A model generated the notes under the pieces. That model was not told the DNA's origin. It saw only the letters and a list, made by a program, of their open reading frames with translations, and searched no databases. Below, piece after piece: positions 16,310-25,130 of a DNA stretch of 64,000 nucleotides. The translations under genes and the position numbers were made by a program. This DNA is from Rufibacter sp. XAAS-G3-1 (GTDB lineage: Bacteria > Bacteroidota > Bacteroidia > Cytophagales > Hymenobacteraceae), in assembly GCF_013623775.1 (NCBI RefSeq), contig NZ_JABFAM010000006.1:62001-126000 (forward strand), written 5' to 3'. How positions within the stretch are numbered: the first letter of the stretch is position 1; each line of letters starts with the position of its first letter.

Positions 16310-17551
16310 ATGAGCCAGTTTTCAGTACAGCAACTCCGTGCCCAATTTCCAGCCTTAAGAGAGGTAGAAGGTAAAAAGCCATTCATTTTCTTTGATGGGC
16401 CCGGCGGAACGCAGATGGCGCAGCAGGCGGTAGATGGCATGGTGAACTACATCACAGCAGGAATGGCAAACCTACACGGGGCATTCCCAACCAGCATTCG
16501 TACAGACGCCATTCTACTGGAAGGCAGAAAAGCCATGGCCGATTTGCTGAACTGTGCCCCCACCGAGGTGGCTTTCGGCCAGAACATGACCTCGCTTGCT
16601 TTTTCCATTGCCCGAAGCCTGGCTCCTTTTTTAAGAGCCTCAGACGAGGTGGTGGTCACGGAACTGGATCACCGGGCCAACGTTGATCCCTGGGTGACGC
16701 TCGCCAAAGACACGGGCGCAAGCGTGACGTTCATCCCGGTAAATCCCGACACCTATACGTTAGACCTGTCTGACCTGAACGGGATGATCACGGAGAAAAC
16801 CAAACTGGTGGCCTTGGGCATGTCTTCAAATGTTACCGGAACGGTGACAAACATTACCAGGATCATAGCCCGGGCCAAAGAGGTAAACGCGTTGGTGGTG
16901 ATAGATGCGGTGCACGCGGTTCCGCACCTTACCATTGATTTCAGGCAGTTGGGCTGCGATGTACTGCTCTGTTCGGCGTACAAGTTTTTTGGCCCGCACT
17001 TGGGGATTGCCGCCATTGCGAGCTCCCTTTTTGAGAAATTACCGGTCTACAAGCTGGCACCCGCCCCTCAGGAAATACCCGACAAGCTGGAAACCGGCAC
17101 GCAAAACCATGAGGCCATAGCAGGTCTGTTGGGGGCTGTCGCGTTCATTGAGAGCCTGGGCGAAGGCGAGACCAGAAGAGAGCGGCTGACCTCTGGCATG
17201 CACCGCATTGCGGCGCACGAGCAGGAACTGACCGAGCGCCTGGAAAGCTTTCTGCTGGGAATTCCGCAGGTGCGCCTTTACCGGGCACCGGCGGGTACGC
17301 CTAAAACCCCCACCTTTGCTTTTACCCTAGACCGGGTGCATGCCCGTGACGCGACCACTTGGTTTGCCCAGCACTACCACATGTGCCTGGCCGACGGCCA
17401 CTTCTACGCCTCCACCCTCGCCGAAAAGCTGAACGTAAACCCCATGGGCGGCTGGATCAGGATTGGCTTAGCGCCTTACAACACGCTTGAAGAAGTGAAG
17501 TTGTTTGAGCAGGGTCTGCGGGAATTTCTATCCTTGCAGGATAAAAGCTAA
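16310..17551 (+). CDS. Cysteine desulfurase-like PLP enzyme (class V aminotransferase)
   Basis: Start chosen at ATG 16310 (M-S-Q-F-S-V) because the in-frame 63 bp upstream encode no family-like sequence; this gives 413 residues. Fold-type I PLP enzyme: FFDGPGGTQ at the N-terminus, D-A-V-H-A-V-P-H for the cofactor aspartate, and the Schiff-base lysine in CSAYKFFGPH (K225). It belongs to the SufS/CsdA-like group, closest to the 'cysteine desulfurase-like' subfamily that lacks SUF operon context, and no suf or isc genes are nearby. It may act on cysteine, selenocysteine or another amino acid; the substrate is unproven. Cytoplasmic. Confidence 0.85.
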   Translation: MSQFSVQQLRAQFPALREVEGKKPFIFFDGPGGTQMAQQAVDGMVNYITAGMANLHGAFPTSIRTDAILLEGRKAMADLLNCAPTEVAFGQNMTSLAFSIARSLAPFLRASDEVVVTELDHRANVDPWVTLAKDTGASVTFIPVNPDTYTLDLSDLNGMITEKTKLVALGMSSNVTGTVTNITRIIARAKEVNALVVIDAVHAVPHLTIDFRQLGCDVLLCSAYKFFGPHLGIAAIASSLFEKLPVYKLAPAPQEIPDKLETGTQNHEAIAGLLGAVAFIESLGEGETRRERLTSGMHRIAAHEQELTERLESFLLGIPQVRLYRAPAGTPKTPTFAFTLDRVHARDATTWFAQHYHMCLADGHFYASTLAEKLNVNPMGGWIRIGLAPYNTLEEVKLFEQGLREFLSLQDKS

Positions 17552-17552
17552 C

Positions 17553-17590
17553 CGAATTTGTCTTCTTTTTGCGAAAAGAGGCCCAAAACG
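17553..17590. repeat. Family A palindrome, degenerate
   Basis: TTTGTCTTCTTTTTGCGAAA with GAGGCCCAAAACG right after the stop at 17551. Only the right half fits the consensus well. Confidence 0.45.
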
Positions 17591-17689
17591 CGGTCCGGCA
17601 ATTCTTGACTTTCAATTTGGAGCGTGTTATCTCCTACCTCGCGCAGCTGAAATTTCTGTAATTTGCGCCGTTTACCAGAAAGACAGAAA

Positions 17690-18445
17690 GTGCTGGAGAT
17701 ACTATTTGAAGACGCGCACTACGTGGCCATCAATAAACCCAATGGGTTGTTGGTGCACCGTACGCGCATAGCCGAGGAGAAAAAGGAATTCGCGTTGCAA
17801 CTGCTGCGTGACCAGTTGGGGTATAAGGTGCACGCCGTCCACCGGCTAGACCGGGGAACGTCTGGCGTGCTGCTGTTCGCCAAAACGCCGGAAGCCACCG
17901 CCCCCCTTGTGAAAGCCTTTTCTGAGCGCCAGCCCAACAAAACATACTTCGCCATTGTACGGGGCTACTCCCCTGAGGCAGGCACCATAGACAATCCAAT
18001 TAGGCCAGACAAAGACCACCAGCACAAAGAGGCGCAGGAGGCCATCACCCACTTTACCCGACTTGCCACCGTAGAACTTCCCATTCCGGTGGGGCCTTAC
18101 CAAACGGCGCGCTACAGTTTGGTGAAGATAAAACCAGAGACAGGCCGCATGCACCAGATCCGCAAACATTTCGCGCACATCCGGCACTATATCATTGGAG
18201 ACAAAAAACACGGAGACTGGCGCCACAACCTTATGTTTCTGGAGAAACTGGAGAGCCCCAGCCTGCTGCTCCACGCCGCCTCACTGACGTTTGAGCATCC
18301 GTTCACGGCGGAGAAGATCGAAATAAAAGCGTCTATGCCGGAGAACATGCACCGCCTTTGCCTGAAGTTCTCGTGGCACAATGAACTGGCCCAGCAAGAG
18401 GAACTCCCCCCAGTTGTGCCGATGGTGCCGGGTAGCAAAGGCTAG
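17690..18445 (+). CDS. truC: tRNA pseudouridine(65) synthase TruC-type (RluA family)
   Basis: Start chosen at GTG 17690 (M-L-E-I-L-F-E-D), since homologues begin near this motif and an AGAAAG sequence precedes it; a TTG at 17663 is an alternative. About 251 residues. The sequence has INKPNGLLVHRT, the catalytic motif HRLDRGTSGVLLFAK with D54, and the family motif ETGRMHQIRKHFAHI. It isomerises uridine to pseudouridine in the cytoplasm, probably U65 of tRNAs. The lack of an S4 domain and the GLLVHRT motif favour TruC over RluA/C/D. It is probably monocistronic and followed by family A palindromes and a terminator. Confidence 0.9.
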   Translation: MLEILFEDAHYVAINKPNGLLVHRTRIAEEKKEFALQLLRDQLGYKVHAVHRLDRGTSGVLLFAKTPEATAPLVKAFSERQPNKTYFAIVRGYSPEAGTIDNPIRPDKDHQHKEAQEAITHFTRLATVELPIPVGPYQTARYSLVKIKPETGRMHQIRKHFAHIRHYIIGDKKHGDWRHNLMFLEKLESPSLLLHAASLTFEHPFTAEKIEIKASMPENMHRLCLKFSWHNELAQQEELPPVVPMVPGSKG

Positions 18446-18498
18446 GATGTAGACGCGAGATCAATCTCTCGGTTTGAACGTAAATGGCCCTTGGCCAC

Positions 18499-18535
18499 TG
18501 TTTTGAGGCTGTTTTGGCGAAAAATGATCAGAAAC
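18499..18535. repeat. Family A palindrome (copy)
   Basis: CTGTTTTGAGGCTGTTTTGG with a partial complementary arm ending GATCAGAAACG. Confidence 0.5.
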
Positions 18536-18577
18536 GTCTCCCTGCCGGAGAATAATGCCCCAACGTCAACAGATCCA

Positions 18578-18619
18578 TAAAACAGAAAAGCCAGCCCGTA
18601 AGCTGCCCTTTCTGTTTTA
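18578..18619. terminator. Terminator-like hairpin between convergent genes
   Basis: AAAACAGAAAAGCCAGC and GCTGCCCTTTCTGTTTT form a stem around CCGTAA, with A and T runs outside; it can serve truC (plus) and the M14 gene (minus). A family A palindrome (18611-18648) overlaps its right side. Confidence 0.65.
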
Positions 18620-18648
18620 GGCCTGTTTTGCGAAAATCAGCCTAAAAA
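18611..18648. repeat. Family A palindrome (copy)
   Basis: CTGTTTTAGGCCTGTTTTGC with complementary CGAAAATCAGCCTAAAAA, running into the last codons of the M14 gene that ends at 18642. Confidence 0.65.
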
Positions 18649-20393
18649 CTCCTTTTAACGGTTCCTCCTTTTCTGCTATCAACCTCAACGGTAAGGTTTG
18701 GGGTTTTGGAGTTGACAATCCAGCGTACTTTCACGAACCCCATGCCCGGTATGTTGGGGATCTCCAGCCGCCAGGGGTTCATCTTCTGTTCTCTGCCTAT
18801 GTTCAGGTCTGCGTTTTCCAGAACCATGCCGGCCACCACGGTGGAATCTCTAAGGGTGATGTAGTCGGGCCGTTCAATCCGGTATTTCAGATCTTGGCTG
18901 GAGTGGGTGGGAATAATGCGGGTATTGGCTACCGTGGCGGTCACTTCGGTTAAACCGTTGGAAAGCTTCTTGGTTTGCACCTCCTGTATCTCCAACTGGG
19001 GCAATTGGTACGCTTGGTAAACCGTGAACGCCATGTTGCGGTGAGCATCTTCCTCCAGCAGAAAACCGGGATGCGCCCGCGGGTAATTCTTCTTGAAGCC
19101 GCCAATTTCTACCGCACCGTAGGTTGGGTGGTCAAAGGCTGTCCATTCCACAAAGGCATCATTGAAGAGCAGCATTTTATTGAAATCGTGCTGCTCGGCC
19201 TCCCGTTCTGAGCTGCTTAATCCTTTGCGATCAAATTGCAGGTAAGGCGACATCAACTCATTGGAAAACGTGAAGATGCCGCGCGCCCCGTGAAACCAAT
19301 CCAGCTCTCCGCCGAAGGCGGAATACAGATCTTTGTACACCACCATGTAGGTGTACCCCGGAATGATCTGCTCGGCGTATTTCCCCAGCAGGTCATACAC
19401 TTGGTTGTCTTCCCGGCTGTAGGTATTCTGGTCTTCCTCGGCCCCCGGCCCGCGCAAAATCATGCCGCCGTTGTTGTGGTAACTTTGGGCTCCGGCAATG
19501 TTGGGGTGGCGCAGCACGAAATCTTTCACGGCCCGGTTCTCTGGAACGGAAAACGGATATTTGTAGGCTCCGCGCTGTATGTAGTCTGGCTGCCAGTTCC
19601 AGCCCCAGTCGCGGTTGGGGTCATAGTAGCCGGGCGGGTCTTCGTTCACTTTGCCGTCGCCGTCATTGTCCAAGCCTTCATAGCCCAGTAACTCGTACTC
19701 ACCCGGCTGGTCTGGTTTGGCTTGAATCAGCCGCAGCGGATTCTGGGGGTCTAAGATGTACCGGCCATTGGGCGACTTGCGCCGCATGAACGTGATGTGC
19801 CCGTCTTTGTTCAGGTCGTCGGGTTGGTCTTCGTCTACCAGGCCATCGCCGTCATCGTCCAGCGGAATCATGCCTGAACGGGGCGAATGGGCCGTGTTGG
19901 GTTTGTGCATGAAATGATCCCGCGCATCTGGGTTGATGGTAGGAATGATGTAGAACGTCTTTTGCTGCAACAGCTCCCGGATAAATTGGTTTTCCTGGAA
20001 ATTCTCTACCAGGTACCAGGCCGTGTACAACGCAAATTCAGAGCCCTGGATTTCATTGGAGTGGATGTTGCCGTCAATGTACATGGCGGGTTTGCGAAAC
20101 GGCTCTCCGGTGTTGAAGTCAGAGATGGTCAAGGCCCAGATACGGCGGCCTTCATACGAGTCGCCAATGGTTTCCAGCTTCACCAGGTCTGGGTATGCTT
20201 TGGCTAGTTGGGCGCAAATCTCGGTGAGGCCGTCATAGTCATAATACCGGTTCCAGCTAACGTTTACCTTGGGGTTGTGGGGCGTACCGGCGGCCCTGAA
20301 CACCTGCTCTGGGATTTGCGCTTTAGTTTCTTGCGCACTAAAAACCAGAAGGCAGGAAGACAGCAACGCAGCAGATAAAATTCTTTTCTTCAT
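18642..20393 (-). CDS. M14-family zinc carboxypeptidase, catalytically intact
   Basis: A 583-residue secreted enzyme (signal peptide 1-25). Zinc ligands and catalytic residues of the M14 family are all present: H111 and E114 in GNIHSNEIQG, H306 in SYHNNGG, and the catalytic E379 in FSNEL. Two calcium-binding-type repeats, LDDDGDGLVDED (179-190) and LDNDGDGKVNED (241-252), interrupt the domain, and a beta-rich domain of about 110 residues completes the C-terminus. It is expected to remove C-terminal residues or trim peptides outside the inner membrane. It lies 9 bp after a paralogue (20403-22064) that lacks every one of these residues. Confidence 0.9.
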   Translation of the reverse strand: MKKRILSAALLSSCLLVFSAQETKAQIPEQVFRAAGTPHNPKVNVSWNRYYDYDGLTEICAQLAKAYPDLVKLETIGDSYEGRRIWALTISDFNTGEPFRKPAMYIDGNIHSNEIQGSEFALYTAWYLVENFQENQFIRELLQQKTFYIIPTINPDARDHFMHKPNTAHSPRSGMIPLDDDGDGLVDEDQPDDLNKDGHITFMRRKSPNGRYILDPQNPLRLIQAKPDQPGEYELLGYEGLDNDGDGKVNEDPPGYYDPNRDWGWNWQPDYIQRGAYKYPFSVPENRAVKDFVLRHPNIAGAQSYHNNGGMILRGPGAEEDQNTYSREDNQVYDLLGKYAEQIIPGYTYMVVYKDLYSAFGGELDWFHGARGIFTFSNELMSPYLQFDRKGLSSSEREAEQHDFNKMLLFNDAFVEWTAFDHPTYGAVEIGGFKKNYPRAHPGFLLEEDAHRNMAFTVYQAYQLPQLEIQEVQTKKLSNGLTEVTATVANTRIIPTHSSQDLKYRIERPDYITLRDSTVVAGMVLENADLNIGREQKMNPWRLEIPNIPGMGFVKVRWIVNSKTPNLTVEVDSRKGGTVKRSF

Positions 20394-20402
20394 GACAAAA
20401 CA

Positions 20403-22064
20403 TTAGCGGAGAAACACTTCTTTGGTTTGTTTTCCGGCGGTGGGGCTATGGGCCTGGATGGTGACATACCCTTTGCCGTTCACCAGCCAGGAAACCTGGA
20501 ACTTCTCCCCACCAGCCAGCGCGTTGCTTAACTGAATTCTGTTTCCAGAGACCAGCTTCTGGTTTTCGTTCAACTGGAGGGTCACTTTCACCTTCTGCAC
20601 CCACCGTGAACTGTCGCCTATCTCTGAATGGGTGGGCAAAGAGCCTTGGTTGTAGACATCGGCGGTGATGCGGGTGAGCCCCCCGGCCACTTTCTCTGAA
20701 CTGATGTTCACAATCTGGAGCGAGGGCATCCATTTGGCATAAGCCGAGAAAAACCGGAAATGCTTCTGGGCGATGGGCTCTAGGGTATGCACCGGCGGCG
20801 TCTGCTTCACGTAAGGAGCCAAGCCGCCCACTTCCACCTCTTGGCCGGGAAAATCAGGGTGCTTGATGGGTTTCCAGTTCACGAAGGTTCCCATGACGTC
20901 ATTGGCTTCGGCCCAGCGCAGGAAATTCACGTCTTCGTGTTCAGAGGGAGCCAGTGGTTTCTTGCCGCCGGTGGTATCCTGCGATGGCGTTACCCTGGGA
21001 GTCCACCAGCCGGGGGTGCTGTAACTGAACCTTCCGTAATGGAAATAGGCCCACTGCAGCACATCGCCGGGCGAAGGGGAAACCCGGGGCGCATTCTTGA
21101 GTTGGGTAGAGTTATTGTAAAGCTTGGAGATTTGGGCATTCACAGCGGCATCTTTCTCCAGCAAACTACTCACAATGCGCTTAGAGGCTTTTGCTTTGTC
21201 AAAGCGCAGGGGTTCTGAAAGGGTATTGGCAGGCCCCAGTACAAAGACCGCGTACACGTTTCTGGCCTCGTACAGGAAGTCGGCAAAGCCTTTGGTTTCC
21301 CGCTCAGACATGGGGTGCTCTCCGGCCCCTTCCTGAAAATAAGGGTAGTCAAAGGTAAAGTTTCGGTTGAACATCACTCCCCCTTCGGGGTCTTCGTTCC
21401 ACTTGCCGTCTTTGTCGTTGTCTATCCCCTCGGTGTAGAGCAGGTACTCGCCTTTTTCTCCTTGGGAGACATCGGCTTGCACCATGACTCTGGGGTCTTC
21501 TTCGGCGGGCCGGTACGTACCGGTGGGGTTTTTCACCCGCATCATGGTAATCAGCCCGTCTTTGTTCAGGTCTTCAAACGGATCTTCAAACATGCGCCCA
21601 TCGCGGTCATCATCTACGGGTTGGGCGTTTCCCAACCGTTCCCAACGCAGTTTCTCGTGGTATTGCTCAGAGGCATCGGGATTGAGGTTGGGGAAGATGT
21701 AAAACGTCTTGCTCTGCAATAGCTCCTGCACCGAATCTTGGAGCACCGCGGCCTGCAACATCTGTTCGGCCATCTGCAACGCTAATTCGGTGGTAGCCAA
21801 CTGGGTGCCGTCTACACCCGCCGCAATGGCGATGGCCGGTTTGTTGGCGGCATTGTCCCTGCCCAGGGTCAACATCCAGATTTCTTTGCCGGTAGCGGTT
21901 TTCCCAACGGTGGTTAGTGAGGCGATTTTGCTGTACCTAGTGCTCAGTTTCTGCAAACGGGCGGTCATCTGCGCGTAACTCTGGTAATCTCGCTGGGCAA
22001 AGGCAAGAGAACTGGCTCCTGAAAAAACGATTCCCAGCAAGGCAGCTTTAAGATTCTTATTCAT
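20403..22064 (-). CDS. M14-family carboxypeptidase paralogue without active-site residues (pseudoenzyme)
   Basis: Start taken at ATG 22064 (M-N-K-N-L-K), which gives a signal peptide (ending LAFAQ) and avoids overlap with the HD gene; 553 residues. It aligns with the downstream M14 enzyme along its length and keeps the calcium-type repeats (VDDDRDGRMFED, IDNDKDGKWNED). However the zinc H and E become D85 and Q88 (GVDGTQLA), the third ligand H becomes G (VFVLGPANT) and the catalytic E becomes P (YSTPGWW). It therefore should not bind zinc or catalyse. A role as a binding partner or regulator of the adjacent enzyme is inference. Confidence 0.85.
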   Translation of the reverse strand: MNKNLKAALLGIVFSGASSLAFAQRDYQSYAQMTARLQKLSTRYSKIASLTTVGKTATGKEIWMLTLGRDNAANKPAIAIAAGVDGTQLATTELALQMAEQMLQAAVLQDSVQELLQSKTFYIFPNLNPDASEQYHEKLRWERLGNAQPVDDDRDGRMFEDPFEDLNKDGLITMMRVKNPTGTYRPAEEDPRVMVQADVSQGEKGEYLLYTEGIDNDKDGKWNEDPEGGVMFNRNFTFDYPYFQEGAGEHPMSERETKGFADFLYEARNVYAVFVLGPANTLSEPLRFDKAKASKRIVSSLLEKDAAVNAQISKLYNNSTQLKNAPRVSPSPGDVLQWAYFHYGRFSYSTPGWWTPRVTPSQDTTGGKKPLAPSEHEDVNFLRWAEANDVMGTFVNWKPIKHPDFPGQEVEVGGLAPYVKQTPPVHTLEPIAQKHFRFFSAYAKWMPSLQIVNISSEKVAGGLTRITADVYNQGSLPTHSEIGDSSRWVQKVKVTLQLNENQKLVSGNRIQLSNALAGGEKFQVSWLVNGKGYVTIQAHSPTAGKQTKEVFLR

Positions 22065-22087
22065 GAAAAGGTACTTGAAACCAAGTT

Positions 22088-22777
22088 CTATGGCGTGTTG
22101 GTAAGTTGGAAAGCCGCGGGCGGCACTTCTTCTCCGTGCCATTCTTCCAGAAACCGCTGCACAAACTGTACCATAAACGCATGTCGCTCCTGGGCGAGTT
22201 GCCGGCCGGCCGTAGTGGAAAAGCGATCTTTCAACAAGAAAAGCTTTTCATAGAAGTGGTTGAGGGTTGGCCCCTGGTTTTTCTTGTATTCTTCAAAAGA
22301 AGCGTGTAAACGCGGCTCCTGACCTGGATGGTACATCTCCCGTCCTTTATGCCCTCCATAGGCGAAGGCCCGGCCAACGCCTATGGCCCCAATGGCATCT
22401 AACCTGTCGGCGTCCTGCACTACTTTGGCCTCTAACGTAGAGGGGGTGGTGTCTACGCCCGCTCCTTTGAAAGTTACTTCCCTGATGATCTGGCAGACCT
22501 TTTCTATCAGCTCTGCCGGTGCCTGGTGGGTTTGCAGCCATTCCCGCGCGGCTCTGGGGCCCGCTTCCTCGTCTCCCCGGTTGAATTTCCAATCGGCGAT
22601 GTCATGCAACAAGGCTCCAAGCTGAACCACGGTTAAATCTACGTTTTCCTGCTGCCCAATGCGTAACGCATTCTGCCAAACCCGTTTTATGTGCCACCAG
22701 TCATGCCCTGAGGCTTCTCCGGCAAATAATGTTTCTACGTGCTGGGCTGTCCTAGCCACCAATTCTTCCGCCTTCAT
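22088..22777 (-). CDS. HD-domain phosphohydrolase
   Basis: A 229-residue cytoplasmic protein with the HD superfamily pattern: SGHDWWHIKRV (first H), LLHDIADWK (HD doublet), and VVQDADRLDAIGAIGVGRAF (final D). The last motif is typical of the YedJ-like subgroup of metal-dependent phosphohydrolases acting on nucleotides or related phosphates. It is the first gene of a minus-strand run with the two M14 genes (23 bp to the next start). A functional link to the secreted peptidases is not obvious. The substrate is unknown. Confidence 0.85.
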   Translation of the reverse strand: MKAEELVARTAQHVETLFAGEASGHDWWHIKRVWQNALRIGQQENVDLTVVQLGALLHDIADWKFNRGDEEAGPRAAREWLQTHQAPAELIEKVCQIIREVTFKGAGVDTTPSTLEAKVVQDADRLDAIGAIGVGRAFAYGGHKGREMYHPGQEPRLHASFEEYKKNQGPTLNHFYEKLFLLKDRFSTTAGRQLAQERHAFMVQFVQRFLEEWHGEEVPPAAFQLTNTP

Positions 22778-22843
22778 ACCCGAAAACTACTCAAAAATAA
22801 GCAAAGCCCCACGTGAACGAGGCGCTGGCCTGGTACACTTTCC

Positions 22844-22881
22844 CGTTTTTGGCCTGTTTTCCTTAAACCAAGGCAAAAACG
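22844..22881. repeat. Family A palindrome (copy)
   Basis: CGTTTTTGGCCTGTTTTCC with complementary AAACCAAGGCAAAAACG. It is the only structured feature I see in 22778-23157. Confidence 0.7.
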
Positions 22882-23157
22882 GTTTATCCTGTAAATCACT
22901 GGGGGCTACCTGCGGCCGCTGGCCGATACATAATTTAATATTAAGCGGCGGGATGCCGAAGTAGCTCACACTCGTGTCCCGCGAGCGAGCGAAACCAACA
23001 CTTTTCCAGGACTTCCTGAAAACTTCTGCCATTCAAGGGTCAATCAGAAAATCACCTGGTTCAGTCTGGGTTCTGGCAAGTAAATAAATGTGTGAGAATT
23101 ATATATAACCTTAGCGATAAACACGTATAGAGGCGAGACAGCTATAAAAGACTTCCC

Positions 23158-24285
23158 TTGAAAACACGATTACTTGTACTGGTATGCGCGGCTATGAGCC
23201 TGGTTTCTTCCGCTTTTGCCCAAAACACCCAGGAAACGGCACCTGATTCTGCCCTTCAAACAACTCCGGCAGACTCTGTTGCTCCGGCTTACCGCAAATG
23301 GAACATCTACCCGGTGGCGTATTACACCCCCGAGACCCAGTTCGGGTTTGGGACAAAACTGGTGCACGTGCGCAAATCAAAGGGTACCCTGCCTACCGAC
23401 CGGCCCGACCTTTATTCCCCTACCCTGGTGTACACCACCAGAAAGCAGATTCTCACCTCCCTTTCGGCGGATGTATGGAGAAAGCACAATGACCAGCACC
23501 TTCACACCCAACTGGAATACAGTGACTACCCGTATTTCTTCTTCGGGATTGGGAACGAGTCGCCAGACGATGCCGAGGAAGCCTATACCAGCCGCACCAT
23601 CAACTTTTACGGGCAGCTTGAGCGGAAAATTTTCAAGAAAGTGTACTTAGGGGCGCGGTATGAATTCAAGAAAGAAACCATCCCCGAGGTGGAGCCGGGC
23701 GGTCAGTTAGCGCAAAAAAGCATAGTGGGCAGCGAAGGAGTAGTGGCCTCGGGGTTGGGGCCTATGCTTATGATTGACAGCAGGAACAATGTTTACACGC
23801 CTTCTACAGGAGACTATCACCAGTTCTCTGCGGTTTTCTTTGGGAAATATCTGGGGGGCGAGGATAATTTCACCCGCTACAAACTAGACCTGCGCAAGTA
23901 CATGTCTGGTCTTGGGCCCGGGGTTTTGGCGGTGCAAGGGCTCTTCACCTTTACCGTGGGCGATGCGCCCTTCCAGTTTCTGGCTCCCCTGGGCGGGGTA
24001 AACGTGATGCGGGGTTTTTTGGAGGGCAGGTTCAGGGATGAAGACGCGGCCGTCGTTCAAGCAGATTACCGCTTTCCCATCAAAGGCCGCATTGGCGGGG
24101 CGGTATTCGGCGGGGCCGGGCAGGTTTCTAAAAGAATCCCTGATTTTGCCCTGAACCAGTTTCACCTATCGGGTGGCGCGGGTTTGCGGTACAAACTGAA
24201 CAATGAAGGCATGGTGGTGCGCGGCGATGTCGCTTTTTCTAACCAGGGAATGTATCTCTATTTTGCCTTCGCCGAAGCGTTTTAA
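23158..24285 (+). CDS. BamA/TamA-like outer-membrane beta-barrel protein
   Basis: A 375-residue protein with TTG start at 23158 and a signal peptide (residues 1-22, ending SAFAQN). The body resembles the surface-antigen (Bac_surface_Ag, Omp85 C-terminal) barrel: FGFGTKLVHV near the start, GLGPMLMIDSRNNVYTPSTG, a GGVNVMRGFLEGRFRD loop with the conserved R-G-F motif, and GGAGLRYKLNNEGMVVRGDV close to the end, finishing in F. It lacks POTRA domains, so it is not a full BamA. Such short barrels occur widely in Bacteroidota with unknown substrates. Monocistronic. Confidence 0.8.
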   Translation: MKTRLLVLVCAAMSLVSSAFAQNTQETAPDSALQTTPADSVAPAYRKWNIYPVAYYTPETQFGFGTKLVHVRKSKGTLPTDRPDLYSPTLVYTTRKQILTSLSADVWRKHNDQHLHTQLEYSDYPYFFFGIGNESPDDAEEAYTSRTINFYGQLERKIFKKVYLGARYEFKKETIPEVEPGGQLAQKSIVGSEGVVASGLGPMLMIDSRNNVYTPSTGDYHQFSAVFFGKYLGGEDNFTRYKLDLRKYMSGLGPGVLAVQGLFTFTVGDAPFQFLAPLGGVNVMRGFLEGRFRDEDAAVVQADYRFPIKGRIGGAVFGGAGQVSKRIPDFALNQFHLSGGAGLRYKLNNEGMVVRGDVAFSNQGMYLYFAFAEAF

Positions 24286-24358
24286 GCCTGTTTTTCAGAA
24301 ATCAGCCTCTAAACACCGCTTTTGGGAGGGGGGTGGGTATTCACATGATTTTGCAATT

Positions 24359-24680
24359 GGCAGGTGCCGTACGCTGTTCACCTGGCTTGTTCGCTATTTT
24401 GTGGGTATTGGTAAGTGCACGCTTTTTGCCGTTCCCTTGGCTTGTCTGTTTTTGCGTGGGTGCAAATACTTTGCTGTTCCCATGGCTTGTCCGCTTCTTG
24501 CGTGGGTGCAAGTGCTGTGTTGTTCCATCTTTGGCGGTATGCGCTCACGGCCGCGGGGCCCCGTCTTCCCCTCTCGCACTGCCCTTTCGGCCTGTGAAAT
24601 TCTCTTCTCTTAGCTGAGGTCTGTCCAGGGCCAAAAGCGAGGCGCGCCAGGGGAAGACTGGAACTGGGGAAAGTAAGTAA
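24359..24680 (+). repeat. Family D long repeat, copy 1 (possible structured RNA)
   Basis: Several imperfect direct repeats of about 50 bp (pattern GTTCCCTTGGCTTGTCCG...GCGTGGGTGCA) lead into a conserved core at 24529-24675. In the core, CGTCTTCCCC and GGGGAAGACT pair across about 90 bp. Inside, CTCGC pairs with GCGAG and GCCCT with AGGGC, giving nested helices. Copies are at 36618-36900 (inverted) and 57553-57886. A GTG-initiated 61-codon frame (MREGKTGPRGRER) runs on the minus strand across it but is not convincing. It lies between convergent genes. Confidence 0.75.
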
Positions 24681-24727
24681 GGGCAGCAAGATGGTTATAC
24701 CGACTAGTATTTACCTGCTACTATTGC

Positions 24728-24760
24728 TTTTCTGGCGCAAGCGGACGCTTGCGCCAGGAG
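24728..24760. repeat. Family C palindrome, copy 1
   Basis: TCTGGCGCAAGCG and CGCTTGCGCCAGGA form a hairpin. It follows family D copy 1 by about 50 bp; a diverged copy (58033-58073) likewise follows family D copy 3. Confidence 0.7.
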
Positions 24761-24805
24761 GTATCTAACCGGTGATGACAGATCCTTTAGTTGGCTGTAT
24801 TACCA

Positions 24806-24961
24806 GTATTTCCCTACAAAAAATTCCCCTCCTAGGAGCTACTCTTGTAGGGAAACTTTTACTAACGTTGCTGTGTGGGAAGGATAGGAAAAAGCGCCTT
24901 TTCTTTCATGAAAATGGCTACTGTTTTTTCCCTACAAGAGTAGTCTGGGAGGGGTAGGTTT
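24806..24961. repeat. MITE-like element with about 35-bp inverted repeats
   Basis: Left AATTCCCCTCCTAGGAGCTA continuing CTCTTGTAGGGAAA, and right TTTCCCTACAAGAGTAG continuing TCTGGGAGGGG, are inverted. The interior of about 65 bp is non-coding. From 24961 to 25130 I see nothing else. Confidence 0.65.
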
Positions 24962-25130
24962 TACTCTCCACCATCTTCATCAAAAGTGCACCAATTATCC
25001 ACTTTGTCACCATGAAAGAAACCTGGAAGCGACCAAAGAAGAGTTAATCAAGGTTGCCTACAAAATCCTATAGGTTGACAATGTATGTAAGAATTGGTTA
25101 CACTCAGGACTCAAGACTTAGAACTCAGAA

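Noticed and set aside
16310..17551. SufS of the SUF iron-sulfur system
   Set aside because: No suf genes are adjacent and the sequence fits the broader cysteine-desulfurase-like subfamily, so a SUF role is not claimed.
24400..24580. CRISPR array suggested by the 50-bp direct repeats
   Set aside because: Units are imperfect and back-to-back without unique spacers of constant length, and no cas genes are in the window.
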